Assembly (NCBI RefSeq): GCF_009299795.1
Contig: NZ_VIGP01000006.1
Location: forward strand, 1 to 64,000
Reading direction: 5' to 3'
Source of the DNA: Brachybacterium subflavum
Lineage (GTDB): Bacteria; Actinomycetota; Actinomycetes; Actinomycetales; Dermabacteraceae
DNA length: 64,000 nt
This document shows positions 51,019 through 58,623 of this stretch, piece by piece (the first letter of the stretch is position 1; each line of letters starts with the position of its first letter). Under the pieces are notes generated by a model. It was not told the origin of the DNA and ran no database searches. It worked only from the letters and a program-made list of their open reading frames with translations. Made by a program: the position numbers and the translations under genes.

Positions 51019-52923
51019 ATGACTGCTCGCGCGACCGCCGGCACGCCTCTGGGCGCCTCCGCCCAGGACGGCACCCATCCCCGCCCCACCCTGATCCGTG
51101 AGAGCTGGACCAGCCTCGACGGCACCTGGGACTTCGCCCATGACGACGAGGACCGCGGCCTCGCCGAGCACTGGTTCATCGGCGGATCGGCGGGTGGAAG
51201 CGCGTCCGACGCCACCCGTCCCGACCCGCTCGACCGACAGATCCAGGTGCCCTTCGTCCCCGAGTGCGAGGCCTCCGGGATCGGCGACCGCGGTTTCCAC
51301 CCCGTCGTCTGGTACCGCCGCACCGCCCAGGTCAGCACGCCCGCAGGGCACCGCGCGCTGCTGCACTTCGGCGCCGTCGACCACGAGGCCATGGTCTGGG
51401 TCAATGGGCACCTCGCCGGGCAGCACACCGGCGGCCAGACCGCCTTCACCGTCGACATCACCGACCACCTCGCGGGCGATGGCAGCGCCGAGATCGTGGT
51501 CCGCGCCGCCGACGATCCCCACGACGTGGACCTCCCGCACGGCAAGCAGGACTGGCAGGAGCAGCCCCACGGCATCTGGTACGACCGCACCACGGGCATC
51601 TGGCGCAGCGTGTGGATCGAGGTCGTCGCCGATCAGCATGTCGACTCCTTCACCGCCGAGACGGACCTCGCGCGCTGCCGCGTCGAGGTCGTCGTCGACC
51701 TGGCCCGTCGGCCCCGCCCCGGCACCCGTGTGCGCATCGAGCTCAGCAGCACGACCGATCGCGGGACCGAGCAGCTCGGCGCGATCGAGCTCGACGCCGT
51801 GGAGCCGCGCGTCGCCGGCGCCGTGGAGATCTCCGCCCTGCGCAACACACAGGCCCGGGACCGCCTGCTGTGGCGGCCCGGCCACCCGCACCTCGTGGAC
51901 GCCCGCATCCTCGTGCTCGAGACCGAGGGCGAGGCCGAGGATCCGGCCGAGCACGCGGGCCGCAGGACCGCCGTCGTCCGCGACGAATCCTTCAGCTACC
52001 TGGGTCTTCGCACCGTCGGCGTCGATCGCGGCTGGTTCCTCCTCAACGGCGAGCCCTGCTACGTGCGCTCCGTCCTCGAGCAGGGCTTCTGGCCCGACAC
52101 GCACCTCACGCCGCCCTCGGCCGACGCCTGCCGCGAGGAGGTCGAGCTGATCCTGGATCTCGGCTTCAACGCCGCCCGCATCCACCAGAAGACCGAGGAC
52201 CCGCGCCTCCTGTTCCAGGCCGATCGCCTGGGCCTGATGATCTGGGGCGAGACCGCGAACGCCTATACCTACTCGCCGCGCGCGGTCACCGCGCTCAGCG
52301 CCGAATGGGCCGAGATCGTCGCCCAGTACCGCGCCCACCCCAGCATCGTCACCTGGGTGCCGATCAACGAGAGCTGGGGCGTGCGGGACCTCGCCGACCA
52401 CCCCGGCCAGCGCCAGCTCGCCCTTGCCATGATCGCCCTGACCCGGGCGCTCGACCCCAGCCGGCCCGTCGTCTCCAACGACGGCTACGAGCACACCGGC
52501 GGCGATCTGCTCACCCTCCACGACTACTGCACGGACCCGCCGGCGCTGCGCGCTCATTACGCGGATACCGCGGCCCTCGAGCGCACCCTCACCGGCATGG
52601 GCCCGCAAGGGCGACGCCCCGTGCTCGACGGCGCGACCGAGCTCGGCACGGACGCCCCCGTGATGCTCACCGAGTTCGGCGGCATCGCCTACGCCACGGC
52701 CGAGACCTGGGGATACGCGGTCGTCGGCAGTGAGGAGGAGTTCTCAGAGCGCGTCGGCGGCCTGTTCGAGGCCGTCACCGCGAGCCCCGTCCTCGCCGGC
52801 TTCTGCTACACGCAGCTCACCGACACCCAGCAGGAGGCCAACGGGCTCGCCACGGCCGAGCGCCGGCCGAAGCTCGACCCGGCCGCGATCCGCGCCTTCG
52901 TCACCGGGGAGGTGCCCGCATGA
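51019..52923 (+). CDS. Glycoside hydrolase family 2 protein
   Basis: This 634-residue GH2 enzyme has a jelly-roll N-terminal domain (WTSLDGTWDFAHDD..., YRRTAQVS...RALLHFGAVDHEAMVWVNGHLAGQHTGGQTAFTVDIT), an immunoglobulin-like domain and a TIM barrel. Acid/base Glu451 lies in PINESWGV and nucleophile Glu552 in LTEFGGIAY. GFCYTQLTDTQQEANGL is the usual C-terminal block. There is no signal peptide, so it acts inside the cell. The NxK motif of beta-glucuronidases is not visible; beta-galactosidase or another exo-beta-glycosidase activity is more likely. The start at 51019 follows GAAAGG. It overlaps the GH127 gene by ATGA. Confidence 0.9.
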   Translation: MTARATAGTPLGASAQDGTHPRPTLIRESWTSLDGTWDFAHDDEDRGLAEHWFIGGSAGGSASDATRPDPLDRQIQVPFVPECEASGIGDRGFHPVVWYRRTAQVSTPAGHRALLHFGAVDHEAMVWVNGHLAGQHTGGQTAFTVDITDHLAGDGSAEIVVRAADDPHDVDLPHGKQDWQEQPHGIWYDRTTGIWRSVWIEVVADQHVDSFTAETDLARCRVEVVVDLARRPRPGTRVRIELSSTTDRGTEQLGAIELDAVEPRVAGAVEISALRNTQARDRLLWRPGHPHLVDARILVLETEGEAEDPAEHAGRRTAVVRDESFSYLGLRTVGVDRGWFLLNGEPCYVRSVLEQGFWPDTHLTPPSADACREEVELILDLGFNAARIHQKTEDPRLLFQADRLGLMIWGETANAYTYSPRAVTALSAEWAEIVAQYRAHPSIVTWVPINESWGVRDLADHPGQRQLALAMIALTRALDPSRPVVSNDGYEHTGGDLLTLHDYCTDPPALRAHYADTAALERTLTGMGPQGRRPVLDGATELGTDAPVMLTEFGGIAYATAETWGYAVVGSEEEFSERVGGLFEAVTASPVLAGFCYTQLTDTQQEANGLATAERRPKLDPAAIRAFVTGEVPA

Positions 52924-54920
52924 ATGCCGCCCCCGCGTCGGATCCCGCTGCCGCGTCGGATCCCGCTGCCGCCACGGACTCCGTTGCCGCGTCCGCCCCC
53001 GCTGCCGCGTCCCCTCCCGCTCCCGACGGCACCTGGAACCCCCTGGCCGGAGTCGCGAACCCGCTGCCGCTCGGGGCGGTCAGGCCGCGCGGCTGGCTGG
53101 AGCGGCAGCTGCGCCTGCAGGCCGACGGCCTCACCGGGCGCCTGCCCGAGGTCTGGCCCGACGTCGGCCCCGACAGCGGCTGGCTGGGCGGGGACGGCGA
53201 GAGCTGGGAGCGCGGCCCCTACTACCTCGACGGGCTCGTGCCGCTGGCCCACGTGCTCGGCGACGAGAAGCTGATCGCAAAGGCGCAGCCCTGGATCGAC
53301 TGGATGCTCGGCTCCCAGCGCGAGGACGGCTTCTTCGGGCCGGGCGTCGACGAGGACTGGTGGCCGCGCATGGTCGCCGCCAAGGTGCTGATCCAGCACG
53401 CCGAGGCGACCGGCGATCCGCGCGTCGTCCCCTTCCTGCTGCGTTGGCACCGCTTCCAGCTCGAGCACCTGGCCGAGCGCCCTCTCGCCCAGTGGGCGAA
53501 GGCCCGCGGCGCCGAGGACGTGCTCACGATCGCCTGGACCCGCGCGCACCTGCCCGCCGGGCAGGAGGACGAGGGCGCCTGGCTCGAGGACCTCGCCCGC
53601 CTCGTCCTCTCCCAGACCTTCGACTGGGACACTCATCTCATCGAGCACGTCATCACCGGTCAGGCCCAGGTCTCCGCCCACTCCGCCCATGGCGTGAATG
53701 TCGCGATGGGCTTGAAGACCGGCGCCGCCGCTCAGCTCGTCGACGGCGATCCGGGCCATCGCGCGCGCACCGAGGAGGCCCTCGCGCACCTCCAGCGCTG
53801 GCACGGCCAGGCCCACGGCTGGTTCTCGGGCGACGAGTGGCTGGGCGGCCGCGAGGCGACCGCGGGCGTGGAGACCTGCCTGGTCGTCGAGATGATGTGG
53901 ACGGCAGAGGTGCTCTCCAGGGTCTTCGGGGACGCCGTGCAGGGCGACCGCCTCGAATCCCTGGCCCTCAACCTGCTGCCCGCATCGTGCGATCCGCGGA
54001 CGCTCGCCCACCAGTACCACCAGCAGGGCACGCAGATCGAGGTCTCCGTGGCCCATCGCGACTGGTCGTTCTCCAGCGACGACGCGAACATGTTCGGGCT
54101 CGAGCCGCACTTCGGCTGCTGCACCGCGAACCTCCACCAGGGCTGGCCGAAGTTCGCGGCGAACCTCTGGGTGCGCGACCCCGACGGCGGGCTGCGCGCC
54201 GTCGCCTACGCCCCCTGCACGATCGACGTCGACGCGGCCGGCATGCCCCTGCACCTCGAGGTGGTCACCGACTACCCGTTCCGCGAGACCGTGCGGATCC
54301 AGGTGCGCGGGGGAGAGGGCGCCGCCGTGCCGCTGCGCCTGCGCATCCCCACCTGGAGCACCGAGCCGCGCCTCGTCGTGGACGGCGAGGAGGTCCCGGT
54401 CTCGCCGTCGGCCGACGGGCACGTGGAGCTGCGGCGCGACTGGAGCGGCGAGACCGCGATCGAGCTCACGCTGCCGATGCGCGCCCGCGTCGAGCGTCGC
54501 GAGCGGCAGGCGGCCGCGGTGCACGTCGGCCCGCTGGTCATGGTCGCGACCCCGGGAGAGACCTGGATCGAGGTGCCCGGCGCCCCCGGGCTGGGGGAAT
54601 GGGAGGTGCGCCCGCGCGGGAACTGGAGCTGGGCGCTCGCCGACGTCGAGCAGGCCGGGACCTGGCGGATCGGCCACGGCGAGATCCCCGCACAGCCCTT
54701 CGCCCCCGGCGGGGCCCTCACCCTCGAGGCGCGGGGCAGCAGGCTGTCCCAGTGGGTCGCCGACGGCGCCTCGGCGACCCCGCCACCGGCGAGCCCCGTC
54801 CTCGAGCACGGACCCGTGCATGGTCTGCGCCTCGTCCCCTACGGCACCGCGCGCCTGCGCGTCATGGAGTTCCCGGTGATCGGGGCGTGGCTCAGCGACG
54901 GCAACGAGGACGAGTTCTGA
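52920..54920 (+). CDS. GH127-type beta-L-arabinofuranosidase (DUF1680)
   Basis: The 666-residue (alpha/alpha)6-barrel protein has two beta-sandwich domains. Zinc and catalytic residues known from GH127 are present: Glu318-x-Cys320 in GVETCLVVEMMW, Glu324, and the vicinal Cys400-Cys401 in FGCCTANLHQGWPKFAANLW, the second of which would be the nucleophile. There is no signal peptide. The first ~35 residues are Ala/Ser/Asp/Pro repeats (SDPAA units) outside the fold. Coupling to the GH2 gene by ATGA suggests stepwise removal of sugars from an imported oligosaccharide, plausibly one carrying arabinose. GH127-like families include other pentosidase specificities, so the sugar is an inference. Confidence 0.9.
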   Translation: MNAAPASDPAAASDPAAATDSVAASAPAAASPPAPDGTWNPLAGVANPLPLGAVRPRGWLERQLRLQADGLTGRLPEVWPDVGPDSGWLGGDGESWERGPYYLDGLVPLAHVLGDEKLIAKAQPWIDWMLGSQREDGFFGPGVDEDWWPRMVAAKVLIQHAEATGDPRVVPFLLRWHRFQLEHLAERPLAQWAKARGAEDVLTIAWTRAHLPAGQEDEGAWLEDLARLVLSQTFDWDTHLIEHVITGQAQVSAHSAHGVNVAMGLKTGAAAQLVDGDPGHRARTEEALAHLQRWHGQAHGWFSGDEWLGGREATAGVETCLVVEMMWTAEVLSRVFGDAVQGDRLESLALNLLPASCDPRTLAHQYHQQGTQIEVSVAHRDWSFSSDDANMFGLEPHFGCCTANLHQGWPKFAANLWVRDPDGGLRAVAYAPCTIDVDAAGMPLHLEVVTDYPFRETVRIQVRGGEGAAVPLRLRIPTWSTEPRLVVDGEEVPVSPSADGHVELRRDWSGETAIELTLPMRARVERRERQAAAVHVGPLVMVATPGETWIEVPGAPGLGEWEVRPRGNWSWALADVEQAGTWRIGHGEIPAQPFAPGGALTLEARGSRLSQWVADGASATPPPASPVLEHGPVHGLRLVPYGTARLRVMEFPVIGAWLSDGNEDEF

Positions 54921-54933
54921 TACCTATGGGGCC

Positions 54934-56424
54934 ATGGAACCCCTGAACCGGTCGACCTTCCCCTCGCTCGCGCAGATCGGCGTCTCCGCGCCGCCGACCC
55001 CCGGGATGATCCATCTGGGGCTCGGCAACTTCCACCGCGCCCATACCGCGGTGTACACGGCGCGGGCGATGGAGGCCGCGGGCGGGGACTGGGGCATCAG
55101 CGCCTACGGGCACCGCAGCCGCGGCGTCGTCGACGCGATGACCACCCAGGACGGCCTGTACTCGGTGCTGCAGCTGTCCCCGCAGGGGGAGAGCGCGCAG
55201 GTCGTCGACGTGCACCGCCGCTTCGGGGTCCTCACCGAGGACCCCGCGGCCGTCGTCGCCGAGATCGCCGACCCCGCGCGCCGGATCCTCACCCTCACCG
55301 TCTCCGAGGGCGGGTACGGCTGGTCGCCCAACGCGCAGGGACTGGACCTCGAGGACCCGGCGATCCGCGCCGACCTCGCCGCCGGGAAGGGTGCAGGGGC
55401 AGGATCCGGCGAGGCCCCGCGCACCGTCATCGGCACCATCGCCCGGGGCATCGAGCGCCGCGCCGCGAGCGGCGAGCCGATCACGATCCAGTCCTGCGAC
55501 AACCTCCAGGGCAACGGCGACGTCGCGCGCGCCGTGGTCACGCAGTTCCTGCAGGAGGCCGGGGCCGACGAGGACGTGCTGCGCTTCGCCCGCACCCGCG
55601 TGGGCTTCCCGAACTCGATGGTCGACCGCATCGTGCCCTCGACCACCGACGACACCCGGCGCAGCGTCGAGCGCCTGCTCGGCGTGCGCGACGACGCCCC
55701 GGTGCGCACCGAGGAGTTCACCATGTGGGTCATGCAGGAGGACCACCCCGGCGGCCGTCCCGGCTGGGAGGCGGCCGGGGCCGTCATCAGCGACCAGGTG
55801 GATCGCTACGAGCTCGTGAAGCTGCGCCTGGTCAACGCCTCGCAGTCCCTGCTCGCCTACCTCGGCGTGCTGCAGGGCACCCCCACCATCCCCGGCACCT
55901 GGCAGCGCCCTGCCGTGCAGGACACCGTGCTCGCGCAGATCCGACGCGACGCCCTGCCCACGATCCCGCTGCCGAACGGCCTGGACCCCGAGGAGTACAT
56001 CGCCTCGCTCGTGCTGCGCTGGGAGAACGCGCCGCTCGCGGACTCGACCTCGCGCATCGCCTCCCTCGGCTCGATCCGCCTGCCCCAGCGCATCCCCGTC
56101 GCCGCCCTCCAGCACCTGCGCGAGGGCCGCATGCCGCACGTGTTCGCCCTGCTCGTGGCCGGGTGGATCGCGACGATCGTCCAGCCCGAGGGCGTCACGG
56201 TCACCCGCGAGATGGAGGCGGTCGACGAGCCCGCCCGCGAGAGGATCCTGCAGGCCGTCGGCTCCGCGACCGCGCCCCGCGAGATCGTCCGGAAGGTGCT
56301 CGACGCCGGCTTCCTGGGCCTCGACCTGCCCCGCGAGGAGGCGTTCACCGACCGCGTCGGCGAGCTGCTCGAGGTGATCGCCCGCCATGGCATCGAGGCG
56401 GCGATGAAGGACGCGGTGGGCTGA
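54934..56424 (+). CDS. Mannitol dehydrogenase-family oxidoreductase (fructuronate reductase/UxuB-like) with altered active site
   Basis: Long-chain polyol/hexuronate dehydrogenase of 496 residues: NAD-binding N-terminal domain (GMIHLGLGNFHRAHTAVYT, TLTVSEGGYGW, IQSCDNLQGNG) and helical C-terminal domain (KLRLVNASQSLLAYLG). UxuB reduces D-fructuronate to D-mannonate, which the ManD enzyme encoded 5 kb away could use. The family's catalytic trio is Lys-x4-Asn-x2-His. Here Lys296 and Asn301 are present, but the His position is Gln304 (codon CAG). The enzyme may therefore be slower, different in specificity, or impaired. It starts 13 bp after the GH127 gene on the same strand and converges on the IclR gene. 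Confidence 0.88.
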   Translation: MEPLNRSTFPSLAQIGVSAPPTPGMIHLGLGNFHRAHTAVYTARAMEAAGGDWGISAYGHRSRGVVDAMTTQDGLYSVLQLSPQGESAQVVDVHRRFGVLTEDPAAVVAEIADPARRILTLTVSEGGYGWSPNAQGLDLEDPAIRADLAAGKGAGAGSGEAPRTVIGTIARGIERRAASGEPITIQSCDNLQGNGDVARAVVTQFLQEAGADEDVLRFARTRVGFPNSMVDRIVPSTTDDTRRSVERLLGVRDDAPVRTEEFTMWVMQEDHPGGRPGWEAAGAVISDQVDRYELVKLRLVNASQSLLAYLGVLQGTPTIPGTWQRPAVQDTVLAQIRRDALPTIPLPNGLDPEEYIASLVLRWENAPLADSTSRIASLGSIRLPQRIPVAALQHLREGRMPHVFALLVAGWIATIVQPEGVTVTREMEAVDEPARERILQAVGSATAPREIVRKVLDAGFLGLDLPREEAFTDRVGELLEVIARHGIEAAMKDAVG

Positions 56425-56437
56425 GGGGCCCCGGGGT

Positions 56438-57253
56438 TCAGCCCCTGCCCATCACCGTGAACCCGCTCGGCCCGAGCCGCTCCAGCTCCGTGCGCAGCAG
56501 GGCGCCGAGCTCGGCGCGGCACTCCTCGTCCATGCGCTCGGCGGGACCGGTGATGCTCACGGCCGCGGCGCGGCCGTCGAAGCGGAGCGCGGCGACGCCC
56601 ACGCACGCGATGCCCTGCTCGTTCTCCTGCACCTCGGACGAGAAGCCGCGCTTGCGCGACTCGTCGACCACCTCCTGCAGGCGGGCGAGGGGGACGTCGA
56701 GCCCGTCGTCGGCCGTCGTGGCCTCGGCGTACGGGGCGAGAGCGGACCCGGAGACGCCCTGTGCAGCGAGCATCGCGCGGCCCAGGGCCGTGCGCGCCGC
56801 AGGCGCCCGGTTTCCCACGCGCGACCACACCCGCAGCGTCCGCTCGGGCTCGACCTTGTCGAGGTAGAGCACGTTCGTGCCGTCCATCGTGCCCAGGTGC
56901 ACGAGCTCCTGCGCACCGCGGCTGACGCTCGCCAGGACGGGGGAGAAGAGCGCCGCCAGGTGGTCCCCGCGTGCATAGCGCTCGGCGAGCACCATGGGCG
57001 CACTGCCCAGGCGGTAGCGCTGGTCGGAGGGGTCCTGGGATGCGAACCCCCGATGCGCGAGGGCCTGCAGGATGCGATGCGAGGAGGCCTTGTGGAAGCC
57101 GCTCGCCTCCGCGATCTCGCGCAGCATGAGCCCGTCGGGCCCCGCCTCGGCGAGCACCTCGAGCAGCACGAGCGCCTTGTCGACGCTGCCGACGGGGGAG
57201 GCGGGCGAGGGGGCCGGGTCGGGGCCGGGGACGGAGCCGGGGGCTGTCGGCAT
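56438..57253 (-). CDS. IclR-family transcriptional regulator
   Basis: The 271-residue regulator has an N-terminal winged helix (VDKALVLLEVLAEAGPDGLMLREIAEASGFHKASSHRILQALAHRGF, ~22-68). A GAF-like effector domain follows (ELVHLGTMDGTNVLYLDKVEPERTLRVWSRVGNRAPAARTALGRAMLA, GFSSEVQENEQGIACVGVAAL). KdgR-type members respond to KDG or related sugar acids. It is divergent from the dehydrogenase-MFS-ManD-aldolase-kinase operon, with a clear promoter and inverted repeats in the 217-bp interval, and is the presumed regulator. The ATG at 57253 follows GAGAGGCCACC. Confidence 0.92.
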   Translation of the reverse strand: MPTAPGSVPGPDPAPSPASPVGSVDKALVLLEVLAEAGPDGLMLREIAEASGFHKASSHRILQALAHRGFASQDPSDQRYRLGSAPMVLAERYARGDHLAALFSPVLASVSRGAQELVHLGTMDGTNVLYLDKVEPERTLRVWSRVGNRAPAARTALGRAMLAAQGVSGSALAPYAEATTADDGLDVPLARLQEVVDESRKRGFSSEVQENEQGIACVGVAALRFDGRAAAVSITGPAERMDEECRAELGALLRTELERLGPSGFTVMGRG

Positions 57254-57328
57254 GGTGGCCTCTCGGGTCGGTGGCGCGCCGTGCCCCGCGAGGCGCGGGT
57301 CGGCGATGACCGGGGTGCGGGCGCGATC

Positions 57329-57357
57329 TTGCCGGACACCTGGGCTCGACCTATAGT
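57329..57357 (+). promoter_or_regulatory. Promoter of the sugar-acid operon
   Basis: TTGCCG (57329-57334) and TATAGT (57352-57357) are separated by exactly 17 bp, a near-consensus sigma-70 promoter in a GC-rich genome. Transcription would start near 57364, just before the inverted repeats that probably bind the IclR regulator, giving a leader of ~107 nt. Confidence 0.68.
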
Positions 57358-57368
57358 GATCACGCATT

Positions 57369-57401
57369 ACGGAACTGCCGTTTCAGACTACAAAACGAAA
57401 C
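57369..57401. promoter_or_regulatory. Inverted repeats downstream of the sugar-acid promoter (probable IclR operator)
   Basis: ACGG-N5-CCGT (57369-57381) is followed by GTTTC (57380-57384) and GAAAC (57397-57401) in inverted orientation, within the only AT-rich stretch of the divergent region. They begin about 5 bp after the predicted transcription start, so a bound protein would block initiation. Assignment to the IclR protein is by position. Confidence 0.5.
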
Positions 57402-57470
57402 GCGATTCCGCTACCGAACCCGAAGAAGCCGCCGATGTCGGCCCGCGCAGCCGCGCGAGGAGGAGCGACG

Positions 57471-58475
57471 ATGAAGTCCCTGGTCATCCATGGTGCGGAG
57501 GACATCCGCTTCGAGGATCAGCCCGTTCCCGAGCCCGCCGACGGCCAGGTGCGCCTGCGCGTGAAGTTCGTGGGCATCTGCGGTTCCGACCTGCACTACT
57601 ACTACCTGGGGCGCAACGGCGAGAACCTCGTGCGGGAGCCCTTCGTCCCCGGCCACGAGCTGTCGGCGACCGTCGACCTCGACCCCTCCGGCGAGCTCGC
57701 TCCCGGCACCCCGGTGACCGTGCACCCCGCCCGCTACGGCGCCCCCGTCGAGGGCCTCGAGGAGCGCCCGCACCTGTGGCCCGGAGGCGACTACCTCGGC
57801 AGCGCCGGCGTGTTCCCGCACCGCCAGGGCGCCGCCGCGGAGCTCCTCCTCGTCGAGCGCGACATGGTGCGCGTGCTCCCCGAGGGCCTCTCCCTGGAGA
57901 CCGCCGCGCTCGCCGAGCCGCTGGCCGTGTCCATCCACGCCGTGAACATCGCCGGCGACGTCGCCGCTCGCCCCGTCCTGGTCCTCGGCGCCGGCCCCAT
58001 CGGCCTGCTCGCCGTCTCCGCCCTGCACCACGCGGGCGCCTCCGAGATCGTCGTCGGCGACGTGCGGCCCGAGCCCCTCGAGCGCGCCCGGGCGCTCGGC
58101 GCGACCCGCACCTTCCTCGTCACCGAGGAGCAGGTCGACCCCGGCACGTTCCCCGTCGTCCTCGAGTGCTCCGCAGCCCCCGTCTCCCTGGGCTCCGCGG
58201 TGAAGGCGGTCGCCCCCGGCGGCATCGTCGTGCAGGTCGGGATCCTCCCGGACGCCGAGATCTCGGTGAACCTCGCCCCGCTGCTGGCGAAGGAGGCGGA
58301 GCTGCGCGGCACCTTCCGCTTCTCCACCGAGATCGACGACGCGATCACGCTGCTCGTCCAGGACCCGGCGATCGGCGAGGTCGTCACCCAGGTGATCCCC
58401 GCGGCCGACGCGACCGAAGCCTTCGCGACCGCCCGCGACGCCTCCCGGTCCGCGAAGGTCCTGCTCGCCCTCTGA
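57471..58475 (+). CDS. L-idonate 5-dehydrogenase-like zinc alcohol dehydrogenase, no structural-zinc cysteines
   Basis: This 334-residue medium-chain dehydrogenase oxidises a secondary alcohol of a sugar acid with NAD(P). Catalytic-zinc ligands are Cys37 (GICGSDLHYY), His62 and Glu63 (PGHE). FAEPLAV-type text (LAEPLAVSIHAVNIAG) and VLGAGPIGLL mark substrate and cofactor regions typical of IdnD. The loop that usually carries four structural-zinc cysteines reads HPARYGAPVEGLEERPHLWPGGDYLG and has none; I recall other actinobacterial IdnD-like proteins of this form. The ATG at 57471 follows GGAGGAGCGACG. It is first in an operon ending in KDG kinase, so L-gulonate or L-idonate oxidation is likely. 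Confidence 0.88.
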   Translation: MKSLVIHGAEDIRFEDQPVPEPADGQVRLRVKFVGICGSDLHYYYLGRNGENLVREPFVPGHELSATVDLDPSGELAPGTPVTVHPARYGAPVEGLEERPHLWPGGDYLGSAGVFPHRQGAAAELLLVERDMVRVLPEGLSLETAALAEPLAVSIHAVNIAGDVAARPVLVLGAGPIGLLAVSALHHAGASEIVVGDVRPEPLERARALGATRTFLVTEEQVDPGTFPVVLECSAAPVSLGSAVKAVAPGGIVVQVGILPDAEISVNLAPLLAKEAELRGTFRFSTEIDDAITLLVQDPAIGEVVTQVIPAADATEAFATARDASRSAKVLLAL

Positions 58476-58623
58476 ACCGACAGCGCTCGAGCCGACGAGG
58501 TCCGGGCGCCCCCGGGCCGAGCGTCCGTCGGAGACGGGTCCGTCGGACGTGGCCCCCTCGGATCCGACCCCACACGTCGAGAACACCCCACCCCCGCCTC
58601 CGGGCACCGCGCGAAGGAGCACG

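Noticed and set aside
51019-52923. GH2 enzyme considered as a beta-glucuronidase feeding the uronate genes downstream
   Set aside because: The NxK motif that recognises the glucuronate carboxylate is not visible; the region reads QQEANGLATAE as in other GH2 exo-glycosidases.
52920-53030. N-terminal Ala/Ser/Asp repeats of the GH127 protein as a signal or cell-wall anchor
   Set aside because: There is no hydrophobic core or cleavage site. The stretch is low-complexity disordered sequence, and a later start cannot be excluded.
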